Shown here: positions 1 to 5,385 of the stretch, piece by piece
Position numbering within the stretch: position 1 is the stretch's first letter
How the letters are laid out: the number at the start of each line of letters is the position of its first letter
From: UBA11136 sp964482135
GTDB lineage: Bacteria > Pseudomonadota > Alphaproteobacteria > UBA11136
Direction of reading: 5' to 3'
Assembly (NCBI GenBank): GCA_964482135.1
Contig: CAYZWF010000057.1
Location: 1-8,950, forward strand
DNA length: 8,950 bases
Translations under genes and position numbers: made by a program
The notes under the pieces: model-generated
The model's database searches: none
What the model was told of the DNA's origin: nothing
What the model saw: only the letters and a program-made list of their open reading frames with translations

Positions 1-235
1 TGTCGAAACGCAGTTTTTCCAGTTCATCGCGCAGGGCGACCGCGGTTTTCTTCAGCTGAACGATTTCGTCGTTGGACCCGGCCACGGCCCGCTGCACGGC
101 TTCTTCCTTCTCGAAGCGCATTTGCTCCATCTCTTCGCGCAGGGCGGCGATGGTATTTCTGAGATGGCGGACTTCCGTCTGTGCCTGATAAAGCTCAGCC
201 TCTTCCGCCGATTCAACCTGTGCCTGGGGGGTCAT
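1..235 (-). CDS. Coiled-coil protein, N-terminal part (runs off left edge)
   Basis: The reading frame opens with ATG at 235 on the minus strand and stays open to the window edge, giving 78 complete codons. An in-frame TGA lies five codons upstream with no other start between, so the start is well fixed; a purine-rich GGGAAGGG sits immediately before it, rather close for a normal ribosome site. The visible residues are rich in Glu, Gln, Lys, Arg and Ala with regularly spaced Leu, Ile and Val (for example LRNTIAALREEMEQMRFEKE at about 25-44), the pattern of a long coiled coil. No signal peptide, membrane segment or catalytic motif is visible. It lies 89 bases downstream of the lipid A N-domain gene on the same strand and may be co-transcribed with it. 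The family is not recognised and no function is assigned. Confidence 0.7.
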   Translation of the reverse strand, partial: MTPQAQVESAEEAELYQAQTEVRHLRNTIAALREEMEQMRFEKEEAVQRAVAGSNDEIVQLKKTAVALRDELEKLRFD

Positions 236-324
236 CCCTTCCCATCCCCGTCAGTTACTACCCGAAACAGCACTATCCTTGCCGTATCGGGTGTTTGCCG
301 CAAGTGTTTTGGCGCACCAGGCTC

Positions 325-660
325 TTACCCGGCAGCAGGTTCTTCCGCCCGCTGGCTCTTGATGAAATAGAGATTGCGGGCATAGACCAACAGTCCGGCG
401 GCTTGGCCGACGATAAAAACCGGGTCGAGGCGGTGGATGGCATAGGCCAACAGCGTAGCCCCGCCGGCCAGGCTGAAATACCAGAAAGCGACGGGAATAA
501 CGCTTTCCCTGCGTTTTTCGCTGGTAATCCACTGGATAAGAAAGCGCATGGAGAACATGGCCTGGCCGAAAAAGCCCACGGCCACCCAGACGGCCCAGGT
601 CTCGCCGCCGCCGAGTTCGAGAAAGAAGGATGTAATGCTGGCCAGGAAGTCTTCAATCAT
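325..660 (-). CDS. Lipid A biosynthesis N-terminal domain (LABN-type) small membrane protein
   Basis: This is a 111-residue integral membrane protein matching the small LABN family, named for its similarity to the N-terminal region of some lipid-A-disaccharide synthases. About three hydrophobic segments are visible (near 22-45, 56-77 and 80-100). The hallmark stretch MRFLIQWITSEKRRESVIP lies at about 38-56, followed by FWYFSLAGG and, near the end, RNLYFI. Two ATG codons could start it, at 666 and 660. The AGAGG upstream is only three bases from the first but nine from the second, so 660 is chosen; the first would add Met-Thr. The start overlaps the stop of the glycosyltransferase gene by 8 bases, implying translational coupling. 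Stand-alone LABN proteins are often found beside ArnC-like and ArnT-like glycosyltransferases, suggesting a role in lipid-linked sugar transfer at the inner membrane. The biochemical role is not established. Confidence 0.85.
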   Translation of the reverse strand: MIEDFLASITSFFLELGGGETWAVWVAVGFFGQAMFSMRFLIQWITSEKRRESVIPVAFWYFSLAGGATLLAYAIHRLDPVFIVGQAAGLLVYARNLYFIKSQRAEEPAAG

Positions 661-1402
661 TGTCATGTTCCTCTGATTCGACGACAGGTCTGCTGCCCCG
701 TTTGAGAAGCCACCAGACACCGGCAAGATCAATGATTCCGGTGACCAGGCGGTTGCCAAGGCCGTATTTGGAAATGCCCGTCTGACGCGGGCGGTGATTG
801 ACGTCCACCAGTATGACCGCGCTTCCCTGGCCCTTGAACAGGGCCGGAAGAAAACGGTGCATATGGTCGAAATAGGGCAGGGAGAGAAAAATCTCGCGCG
901 AAAACAGCTTCAACGAACAGCCCGTATCAGGGGTGCCGTCCCGCAACAGGGTGCGGCGCACGGTATTGGCGATGCGTGAACACAGCCGCTTGAACAGGCT
1001 GTCCTGGCGTTTGCGGCGCACCCCCGTGACCAGCGGCGGTATTCCGTTTATTGCCGGTGTGACGGCGGCGATCAGGCGGGGGATGTCGGCGGGGTCGTTC
1101 TGGCCGTCGCCGTCCAGGGTCACGATCCAGGGATGGGTGGCCGCCGCGATTCCGCTGTGCAGGGCCGCACTCTGGCCGCAACAGGCGCCATGGCGCAGGC
1201 TGTGCAGGCGTGGATGGCGCTCTTTTGCTTGCGATAGCCGTTGCGGGGTGGAATCGGTGCTGCCGTCATCCACGAACACCATTTCATACTCCATGCCCAG
1301 CCCCTTCATGGCCTCATGGAGTTCCGCCATCAGGGGCTCGATACTGTCGGCCTCGTTGAAGACGGGGACGACCACGGAAAGGGATGTGACGGCTGCGGAC
1401 AT
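653..1402 (-). CDS. GT2 family glycosyltransferase (ArnC / dolichyl-phosphate-mannose synthase-like)
   Basis: This 249-residue protein has the family-2 glycosyltransferase fold. VVVPVFNE lies near 10-17, the nucleotide-sugar DDGSTD motif at 45-50, the metal-binding region LDGDGQNDP at 96-104, and RHGACCGQSAALHSGI at about 70-85, corresponding to the family's acceptor-side region. Such enzymes move a sugar from a nucleotide donor to a polyprenyl phosphate on the cytoplasmic face of the inner membrane. It lacks the clear pair of C-terminal membrane helices seen in ArnC and GtrB, having only a moderately hydrophobic stretch around 220-236, so it is nearer the short DPM1-like form. The ATG at 1402 follows an AAGAGA ribosome site. 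The gene overlaps the LABN gene by 8 bases. An ArnT-type transferase that would use the lipid-linked sugar is not in the window. The sugar and acceptor are unknown. Confidence 0.9.
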   Translation of the reverse strand: MSAAVTSLSVVVPVFNEADSIEPLMAELHEAMKGLGMEYEMVFVDDGSTDSTPQRLSQAKERHPRLHSLRHGACCGQSAALHSGIAAATHPWIVTLDGDGQNDPADIPRLIAAVTPAINGIPPLVTGVRRKRQDSLFKRLCSRIANTVRRTLLRDGTPDTGCSLKLFSREIFLSLPYFDHMHRFLPALFKGQGSAVILVDVNHRPRQTGISKYGLGNRLVTGIIDLAGVWWLLKRGSRPVVESEEHDND

Positions 1403-1676
1403 GGAATTCTCTTAAAAGGGCTTCCGGAGGGCGTCTTCCGGGGAATAGCCAGGGAACGACCAGGGGATCACCAAGTCCCGGATCGGGCCCTGCAATCTGT
1501 TGTTTTCGCATGAATCTGTCAAGGCGCGGCAGGTGGAGGAAACCTGCGTTTCGTGAGCGGCCCCCACCGGCGCCGCGCAGGCGCGCGCGCTCCTTTCATA
1601 TCCACACCCCTTTTTTACGCCCCCTGTCTCCTATCCGGGCATTTACTCCACCACGCCACCATCACCCACTCATCAC

Positions 1677-1710
1677 CCGGGGGGGGATTTTTACCGTCTT
1701 CCCCCCCCGG
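1677..1710. repeat. Perfect 10-bp inverted repeat with G8 and C8 runs
   Basis: CCGGGGGGGG at 1677-1686 is perfectly complementary to CCCCCCCCGG at 1701-1710, with a 14-base AT-rich loop. Neither strand has a following T run, so it is not a classical intrinsic terminator. Two eight-base homopolymers facing each other are slippage-prone and could form a very stable hairpin. No function is known. Confidence 0.75.
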
Positions 1711-1747
1711 CACTCCCCGTAAGTAAAAAATCGCGAAATTTGGCAGT

Positions 1748-1781
1748 TTGACGGGAATTATGCCGGTTACACTACAGTAAC
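1748..1781 (+). promoter_or_regulatory. Possible distal promoter and operator upstream of pqqA
   Basis: TTGACG (1748-1753) matches the sigma-70 -35 consensus at five of six bases. The best -10 candidates are TACAGT at 1773 (19-base spacing) or TACACT at 1768 (14-base spacing), each four of six and with imperfect spacing. The -10 region lies in a short inverted repeat, GTTAC at 1766-1770 and GTAAC at 1777-1781, which could be a regulator site. This is a weak call made by eye. Confidence 0.25.
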
Positions 1782-1823
1782 AAACCAAAAAATACGGTAA
1801 TTTTTGCTGTTTATGAGTCGAAT

Positions 1824-1840
1824 ATTTAAGGCGCTTAAAT
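1824..1840. promoter_or_regulatory. 7-bp palindrome in the pqqA leader (candidate operator)
   Basis: ATTTAAG at 1824-1830 and CTTAAAT at 1834-1840 form a perfect inverted repeat around GCG. The symmetry and AT-rich arms would suit a dimeric DNA-binding protein. No known operator is recognised. The right arm also takes part in the weak hairpin before the T9 tract. Confidence 0.35.
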
Positions 1841-1860
1841 GAATAAAAGCGTTTTTTTTT
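1828..1860 (+). terminator. Weak hairpin followed by a T9 tract upstream of pqqA
   Basis: CGCTT (1832-1836) pairs with AAGCG (1847-1851) across a ten-base loop, and two G-T pairs plus two A-T pairs can extend the stem outward into the start of the T tract. Nine T residues follow at 1852-1860. The layout resembles an intrinsic terminator or leader attenuator on the plus strand about 130 bases before pqqA. The core stem is only five base pairs, so its strength is doubtful. Confidence 0.3.
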
Positions 1861-1937
1861 AATATAAATGCCCTATTCATCGCCTGTTCATGTTGAATGC
1901 CTTCTAATCACGCCTGCCATCAAGGGATCCCTCTGAT

Positions 1938-1967
1938 TTGATCTTCGGGTCCAGGCATAGTGATAAA
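1938..1967 (+). promoter_or_regulatory. Possible proximal pqqA promoter
   Basis: TTGATC (1938-1943) and GATAAA (1962-1967), separated by 18 bases, each match the sigma-70 elements at four of six positions. Transcription would start roughly 15 bases before the pqqA ATG, just upstream of or within its ribosome site. An A-rich stretch follows. It is one of several weak candidates in this AT-rich region. Confidence 0.25.
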
Positions 1968-1990
1968 AAAAATATAAATGGGAGAACGTT

Positions 1991-2065
1991 ATGAATTGGG
2001 TCGATCCATCATATTGTGATCTGCGTCTTGGTTTTGAGGTTACCGCCTACGCCTACGTGCGCTAG
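1991..2065 (+). CDS. pqqA: PQQ precursor peptide PqqA
   Basis: A 24-codon gene encodes the ribosomally made precursor of pyrroloquinoline quinone. The core GFEVTAYAY contains the conserved Glu16 and Tyr20 in the required E-x-x-x-Y spacing; these two side chains are cross-linked by PqqE and become the PQQ skeleton. The leader part (DPSYCDLRLG) is the region normally bound by PqqD, and the C-terminal Arg is typical. The length falls in the usual 22-29 residue range. The ATG has a strong ribosome site, GGGAGA at 1980-1985 with five bases of spacing, fitting high expression. A hairpin with a T tract follows 17 bases after the stop and separates this gene from pqqD. The sequence is closer to gammaproteobacterial PqqA than to the longer Methylobacterium form. 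No PQQ-tailoring genes lie upstream of it. Confidence 0.96.
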   Translation: MNWVDPSYCDLRLGFEVTAYAYVR

Positions 2066-2080
2066 GCAAGCCTGAAGTCA

Positions 2081-2115
2081 ATGCGGGGGTCTCTGTTCTG
2101 AGGCCCCCGCATTTT
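2081..2115 (+). terminator. Intrinsic terminator / attenuator between pqqA and pqqD
   Basis: TGCGGGGGTCTC (2082-2093) pairs with GAGGCCCCCGCA (2100-2111) across a six-base loop, with one G-T pair; an outer A-T pair (2081 with 2112) makes 13 base pairs. TTTT follows at 2112-2115. Strong structure directly after pqqA with partial read-through is a known arrangement in pqq operons that yields many more copies of the precursor mRNA than of the enzyme genes. No new promoter is obvious before pqqD. Confidence 0.85.
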
Positions 2116-2195
2116 CTTGAGCTGCTTCTCCCGGCGCGCCTGCCTGCTGTGAACGGTGACCGGAAGATAGAGACACAGAAAAAGAGACATCAGTA

Positions 2196-2516
2196 ATGGC
2201 CGAAGCCCCGCAAGTTGATGAAGTCCCGCAAATTGATCCGGCGGATCAGTTTGAAGTTCATCCTTTCTATGTGTTCCGCTGGGAGGAAAGCCAGGAGGCC
2301 CACGTCCTTCTCTATCCCGAAGGGGTGGTAAAGCTCAACGATACGGCGGCGGAAATCCTGAAGCTCTGTGACGGTAACAGGTCCGTAACCCAGATCATTA
2401 ATGAGTTGAAGAACGTTTACGACGTTTCCGATCCGGATACTGCTTCACGGATTGAAGCGGGTGTGTACAAGTTTTTGGAGGACTCCCATGCCAAAGGATG
2501 GACTAGAAGAAAATAA
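2196..2516 (+). CDS. pqqD: PqqD, PqqA-binding peptide chaperone
   Basis: PqqD is a small cytoplasmic winged-helix protein, the prototype RiPP recognition element; it binds PqqA and delivers it to PqqE. This one has 106 residues, slightly longer than the usual 90-95 because of an acidic N-terminal extension of about 18 residues. The family pattern is clear: HPFYVFRWEESQEAHVLLYPEG (about 22-43), then VKLNDTAAEILKLCDG (about 45-60) and a helical C-terminal half ending in YKFLEDSHAKGW. The ATG is preceded by a weak AAGAGA. The end overlaps pqqE by 29 bases, so the two are translationally coupled, as expected for partners acting in one complex. The gene directly follows the pqqA attenuator, without the usual intervening pqqB and pqqC. 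Confidence 0.95.
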   Translation: MAEAPQVDEVPQIDPADQFEVHPFYVFRWEESQEAHVLLYPEGVVKLNDTAAEILKLCDGNRSVTQIINELKNVYDVSDPDTASRIEAGVYKFLEDSHAKGWTRRK

Positions 2517-3651
2517 TGAAGTCAAGCTGGACGGCCAGGGCAAACCGCTGTGGCTGTGTCTGGAACTGACCTACCGCTGTCCGCTTCAGTGTCCGTGGTG
2601 CAACAATCCTCTCGATTTCGATACCTACAAGAATGAACTGAGCACCGACGACTGGGTCCGCGTTCTCCGCGAAGGCCGCGAGATGGGGGCCTTGCAGGTG
2701 GGGTTCACCGGCGGCGAGCCGATGATGCGCAAGGACATAGTGGAAATCACCGCCGAGGCCAGCAAGCTCGGCTATTACACCAACCTCGTCACCGGCGGCG
2801 TGGGGCTGACCAGGGAAAAGCTGGAAGCTCTGAAAGAAGCCGGTCTCAACCAGATTCAACTCAGTATCCAGTCCTGCGATCCGGTCATGACCAACAAATT
2901 GGTCGGCGCCGAGGCCCATGACGATAAAATACAGACCGCCCACGACATCAAGGATCTGGGCTTCCCCCTCTCGCTCAATGTCCCGGTATGCCGCGAGAGT
3001 ATCGACCAGACCAAGGAAATCCTCGATATGTGCGAGGAGGTGAAGGCCGATTACCTCGAATACGTGCAAATCCAGTACTATAACTGGGCCCTGCTCAACC
3101 GCGACGAGCTCCTCCCCTCCAGGGACCAGGTGATACGCGCCGAGGAACTGATCAACGAAGCGCGCGCGCGGCTGGGTAAGAAGATGACCATCTATTTTGT
3201 CGTCCCCGACTATCACGACAAGTTTCCCAAGGCCTGTATGAACGGTTGGGGCGCCATTCATCTCACTATCGCGCCGGACGGTACGGCCATGCCTTGCCAG
3301 GAAGCCCGGATCATCAAAGAGATCGACTTTCCCTCCGTGCGCGACCACGACCTGTCATGGATATGGCACGAATCACCGGCCTTCAGCCTGTATCGCGGCG
3401 ATGACTGGATGAAGGAGCCCTGCCGCAGCTGCGACAACAAGGAACAGGATGTGGGCGGCTGCCGCTGTCAGGCCTACATGCTCACCGGCGATGCCACCAA
3501 TACCGATCCGGTATGTTACAAATCGCCCCATCACCATCTCATTGAAGATGCGATCACGGCGGCCGACCGCGTCGGCAGGAATCCCCAGCCCTATGTCATG
3601 CGGCGTGTGCAATCGGCCAGCGATCTGCGCCAACAGACCGCCGGAAAATGA
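2488..3651 (+). CDS. pqqE: PqqE, PqqA peptide cyclase (radical SAM/SPASM)
   Basis: PqqE forms the carbon-carbon bond between Glu and Tyr of PqqA, the first committed step of PQQ synthesis, using a radical SAM cluster and two auxiliary iron-sulfur clusters. The 387-residue product has the CxxxCxxC motif (Cys31, Cys35, Cys38) in LTYRCPLQCPWCNNP, the SAM-binding GGEP at 75-78, and a SPASM region with Cys250, Cys270, Cys312, Cys315, Cys325, Cys327 and Cys343. All expected cluster ligands appear present and the length is normal. The ATG at 2488 is chosen because GGAGG lies at 2477-2481, six bases upstream, and because it leaves a short N-terminus before the radical SAM domain; a TTG at 2452 would add 12 unlikely residues. 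The stop overlaps the next small gene as ATGA. Confidence 0.97.
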   Translation: MPKDGLEENNEVKLDGQGKPLWLCLELTYRCPLQCPWCNNPLDFDTYKNELSTDDWVRVLREGREMGALQVGFTGGEPMMRKDIVEITAEASKLGYYTNLVTGGVGLTREKLEALKEAGLNQIQLSIQSCDPVMTNKLVGAEAHDDKIQTAHDIKDLGFPLSLNVPVCRESIDQTKEILDMCEEVKADYLEYVQIQYYNWALLNRDELLPSRDQVIRAEELINEARARLGKKMTIYFVVPDYHDKFPKACMNGWGAIHLTIAPDGTAMPCQEARIIKEIDFPSVRDHDLSWIWHESPAFSLYRGDDWMKEPCRSCDNKEQDVGGCRCQAYMLTGDATNTDPVCYKSPHHHLIEDAITAADRVGRNPQPYVMRRVQSASDLRQQTAGK

Positions 3652-3746
3652 AGCTCCCACACGATTCCGTGGCCGGGACATTCCTCTCCGGGGCTGTTCT
3701 GACGCTGGTACTGTGGGCGGTCGTCCGCCACATGGTCAGCGGTTAG
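3648..3746 (+). CDS. 32-residue single-pass membrane peptide in the pqq operon
   Basis: A short frame starts at the ATG inside the ATGA overlap with the pqqE stop and ends at TAG 3744-3746, six bases before the next gene. The product has a short polar N-terminus (MKLPHDS), a hydrophobic stretch from about residue 9 to 26 (AGTFLSGAVLTLVLWAVV) long enough for one membrane helix, and a short tail RHMVSG. The overlap, the spacing to the next gene and the clean membrane-helix pattern support real translation. The ribosome site is weak, so expression probably depends on coupling to pqqE. It is too short for most gene finders. The family is not recognised; a small partner of the next-door PuuD-like membrane protein is the simplest guess from position alone. 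Confidence 0.6.
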   Translation: MKLPHDSVAGTFLSGAVLTLVLWAVVRHMVSG

Positions 3747-3752
3747 GCGGTC

Positions 3753-4262
3753 ATGGACATGCTCGACGATTTGATCCCGGTTCTGCTGCGGATGATCCAT
3801 ATCATGGCCGCCATCATCTGGATCGGCCATGTCTATGTGAATATGGTCATGCGGTCGAGCTTCGAACCGCTGCGCCGCGAAGAACTGTCGGACGAGGCCG
3901 ATGGCGGTTTCACGAAACGCATGAAGCGCGAGCACGCAACCTTTCGTCAGGCCTCCATCGTCACCTGGGTGACGGGGTTTCTGCTGCTCTGGCTCAGCGG
4001 CCGCCTCGCTGATGCCGCCATGCTTAACGGTGCCGACGCCGTGATCGGGATGGGGGGCTGGATCGGCACCATCATGACCCTCAACGTGTGGCTGATTCTC
4101 TGGCCCCACCAGAAGAAGGTGCTGGGCTTTGTGCCGGCGCCTTTTGAGGAGCGCGCCCGCTGCGCCCGCATCACCTTTCTTACCTCGCGCACCAACGCCA
4201 TGCTCTCGGTGCCCCTGTTCTTCTTCATGGTGTCCAGTTCCTTCGGCCTCGGTCTTTTCTGA
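3753..4262 (+). CDS. Stand-alone PuuD-type (urate hydroxylase N-terminal) membrane domain
   Basis: This 169-residue membrane protein resembles the membrane part of PuuD-type urate hydroxylases (the 'urate oxidase N-terminal' domain). Visible signatures are RMIHIMAAIIWIGHVYVNM (about 13-31), LNVWLILWPHQKK (about 110-122) and SRTNAMLSVPLFFFM (about 145-159). There are roughly four hydrophobic segments, and His16, His26, His61 and His119 could bind a metal or haem. Complete PuuD proteins are much longer and carry a C-terminal cytochrome c domain with CxxCH; that half is absent here and the gene stops cleanly. The position between pqqE and serC suggests a membrane redox function connected to PQQ rather than purine breakdown, but this is inference. 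The start is ATG with a poor ribosome site. The stop lies two bases before serC. Confidence 0.8.
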   Translation: MDMLDDLIPVLLRMIHIMAAIIWIGHVYVNMVMRSSFEPLRREELSDEADGGFTKRMKREHATFRQASIVTWVTGFLLLWLSGRLADAAMLNGADAVIGMGGWIGTIMTLNVWLILWPHQKKVLGFVPAPFEERARCARITFLTSRTNAMLSVPLFFFMVSSSFGLGLF

Positions 4263-4264
4263 TC

Positions 4265-5359
4265 ATGTCGCGTTTGTTCAATTTCGCCGCCGGTCCGGCC
4301 ATGATGCCGGAGCCGGTGCTGACCCGCGCCCGCGACGAATTGCTGGACTGGAACGGCCACGGCCTGTCGGTCATGGAGATGCCTTTCACAGGCGACGTCT
4401 TCAAGGAGATTACCGCCACAGCCGTGTCGCGCCTTTCCGCGCTTCTCGACCTGCCGCCGGGCTACCGGATTTTACTCATGCATGGCGGCGCCATGGCGCA
4501 ACTGGCGCTGGTGCCCCTGAACCTCGCCGCTTTGGGGGCAACCCCGGATGCCGGCGCGGATTATGTGGAGACCGGCTATTGGTCGGGCCGCGCCATCACC
4601 GAAGCCCGCCGTTATTGCCGGGTTGAAATTGCCGCCAGTGGAGAATCCAGCGGTTTCACGCAGATTCCTCCGCAAGCGGAATGGCGTCTCAGGCCGGATG
4701 CCGCATACTGCCATATCACCACCAACGAAACCGCAAACGGCGTACAGTTTCCCGCCACCCCGGAGACCGGCGATGTACCCCTGGTGGCGGATATGACATC
4801 GGATTTTCTCACCCGTCCCCTTGATGTTTCCGGCTATGGGCTTCTCTACGCCAGCGCCCAGAAAAACGTCGGCCCTTCGGGACTGACCATCGTCATTCTG
4901 CGCGAGGACCTCGGCGGTCACGCCAATCCTCTCACGCCCAGCGTTTTCGATTACGGTATCCAGATGGAGAAGGATTCCCGCTACAACACGCCTTCCACAT
5001 TTTCCATTTATCTGGCGGGTTTGGTTTTCCAGTGGGTCGAGGACCAGGGCGGACTGGCCGCCATGGAACGGGCGAGCGAGGCTAAGAGACGTAAACTCTA
5101 CGCCGCCATCGACGGTGGGGATTTTTACCGCTGTCCGGTGACGCCCGAAGCCCGCTCGCGGGTCAACGTCTGTTTCACGCTGGCCGACCCGGCGCTCGAC
5201 GACGCCTTCGATACGCAAGCCGCCGGACATGGTCTCATCAATCTCAGGGGCCATCCTGTTTTTGGCGGCTTCCGCGCCTCGCTCTATAATGCCATGCCTG
5301 AGGAGGGGGCGGAGGCCCTGGCTGGGTTCATGGCTGATTTCGCTCGCCGCCACGGCTGA
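4265..5359 (+). CDS. serC: Phosphoserine aminotransferase
   Basis: SerC is a cytoplasmic PLP enzyme that converts 3-phosphohydroxypyruvate and glutamate to phosphoserine and 2-oxoglutarate; in many bacteria it also acts in pyridoxal phosphate synthesis. The 364-residue protein starts with the family signature FNFAAGPAMMPEPVL and WNGHGLSVMEM. HGGAMAQ lies at 73-79, Trp106 is at the cofactor-stacking position, and Lys200 in YASAQKNVGPSG is the Schiff-base lysine. It belongs to the E. coli-like type. One difference is Met77 where E. coli has the substrate-loop Arg (GGGRGQ). No ribosome site is visible; the start is two bases after the preceding stop, suggesting coupling. Its place in a pqq operon is unusual. 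serA and serB are not nearby. Confidence 0.93.
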   Translation: MSRLFNFAAGPAMMPEPVLTRARDELLDWNGHGLSVMEMPFTGDVFKEITATAVSRLSALLDLPPGYRILLMHGGAMAQLALVPLNLAALGATPDAGADYVETGYWSGRAITEARRYCRVEIAASGESSGFTQIPPQAEWRLRPDAAYCHITTNETANGVQFPATPETGDVPLVADMTSDFLTRPLDVSGYGLLYASAQKNVGPSGLTIVILREDLGGHANPLTPSVFDYGIQMEKDSRYNTPSTFSIYLAGLVFQWVEDQGGLAAMERASEAKRRKLYAAIDGGDFYRCPVTPEARSRVNVCFTLADPALDDAFDTQAAGHGLINLRGHPVFGGFRASLYNAMPEEGAEALAGFMADFARRHG

Positions 5360-5385
5360 TTTCGTTGTTACAGAGGTGTTGTTCC

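Larger units (their letters stand above)
1403..1990. other. Divergent intergenic region between the glycosyltransferase gene and pqqA
   Basis: This 588-base spacer holds no convincing gene. The left part (to about 1720) is GC-rich, with a run of alternating GC around 1570-1590, pyrimidine-rich plus strand and a strong G8/C8 hairpin. Its one open frame of about 70 codons encodes a low-complexity Arg/Pro-rich peptide and looks spurious. The right part (about 1725-1990) is AT-rich and is the likely control region for pqqA; it contains two inverted repeats, a T9 tract after a weak hairpin, and two identical 10-base copies of AATATAAATG exactly 110 bases apart (1861-1870 and 1971-1980). Promoters for both divergent operons should lie here. 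Confidence 0.7.

Noticed and set aside
1510..1722. Open frame of 70 codons in the divergent spacer
   Set aside because: It encodes a low-complexity Arg/Pro/His-rich peptide without domain features, crosses the G8/C8 hairpin and has no good ribosome site.
2503..3348. Long minus-strand open frame of 281 codons opposite pqqE
   Set aside because: It is the antisense shadow of a GC-rich gene; the plus strand carries the full PqqE motif set.
4472..5353. Minus-strand open frame of 293 codons opposite serC
   Set aside because: Antisense shadow of serC, which has all the family signatures on the plus strand.
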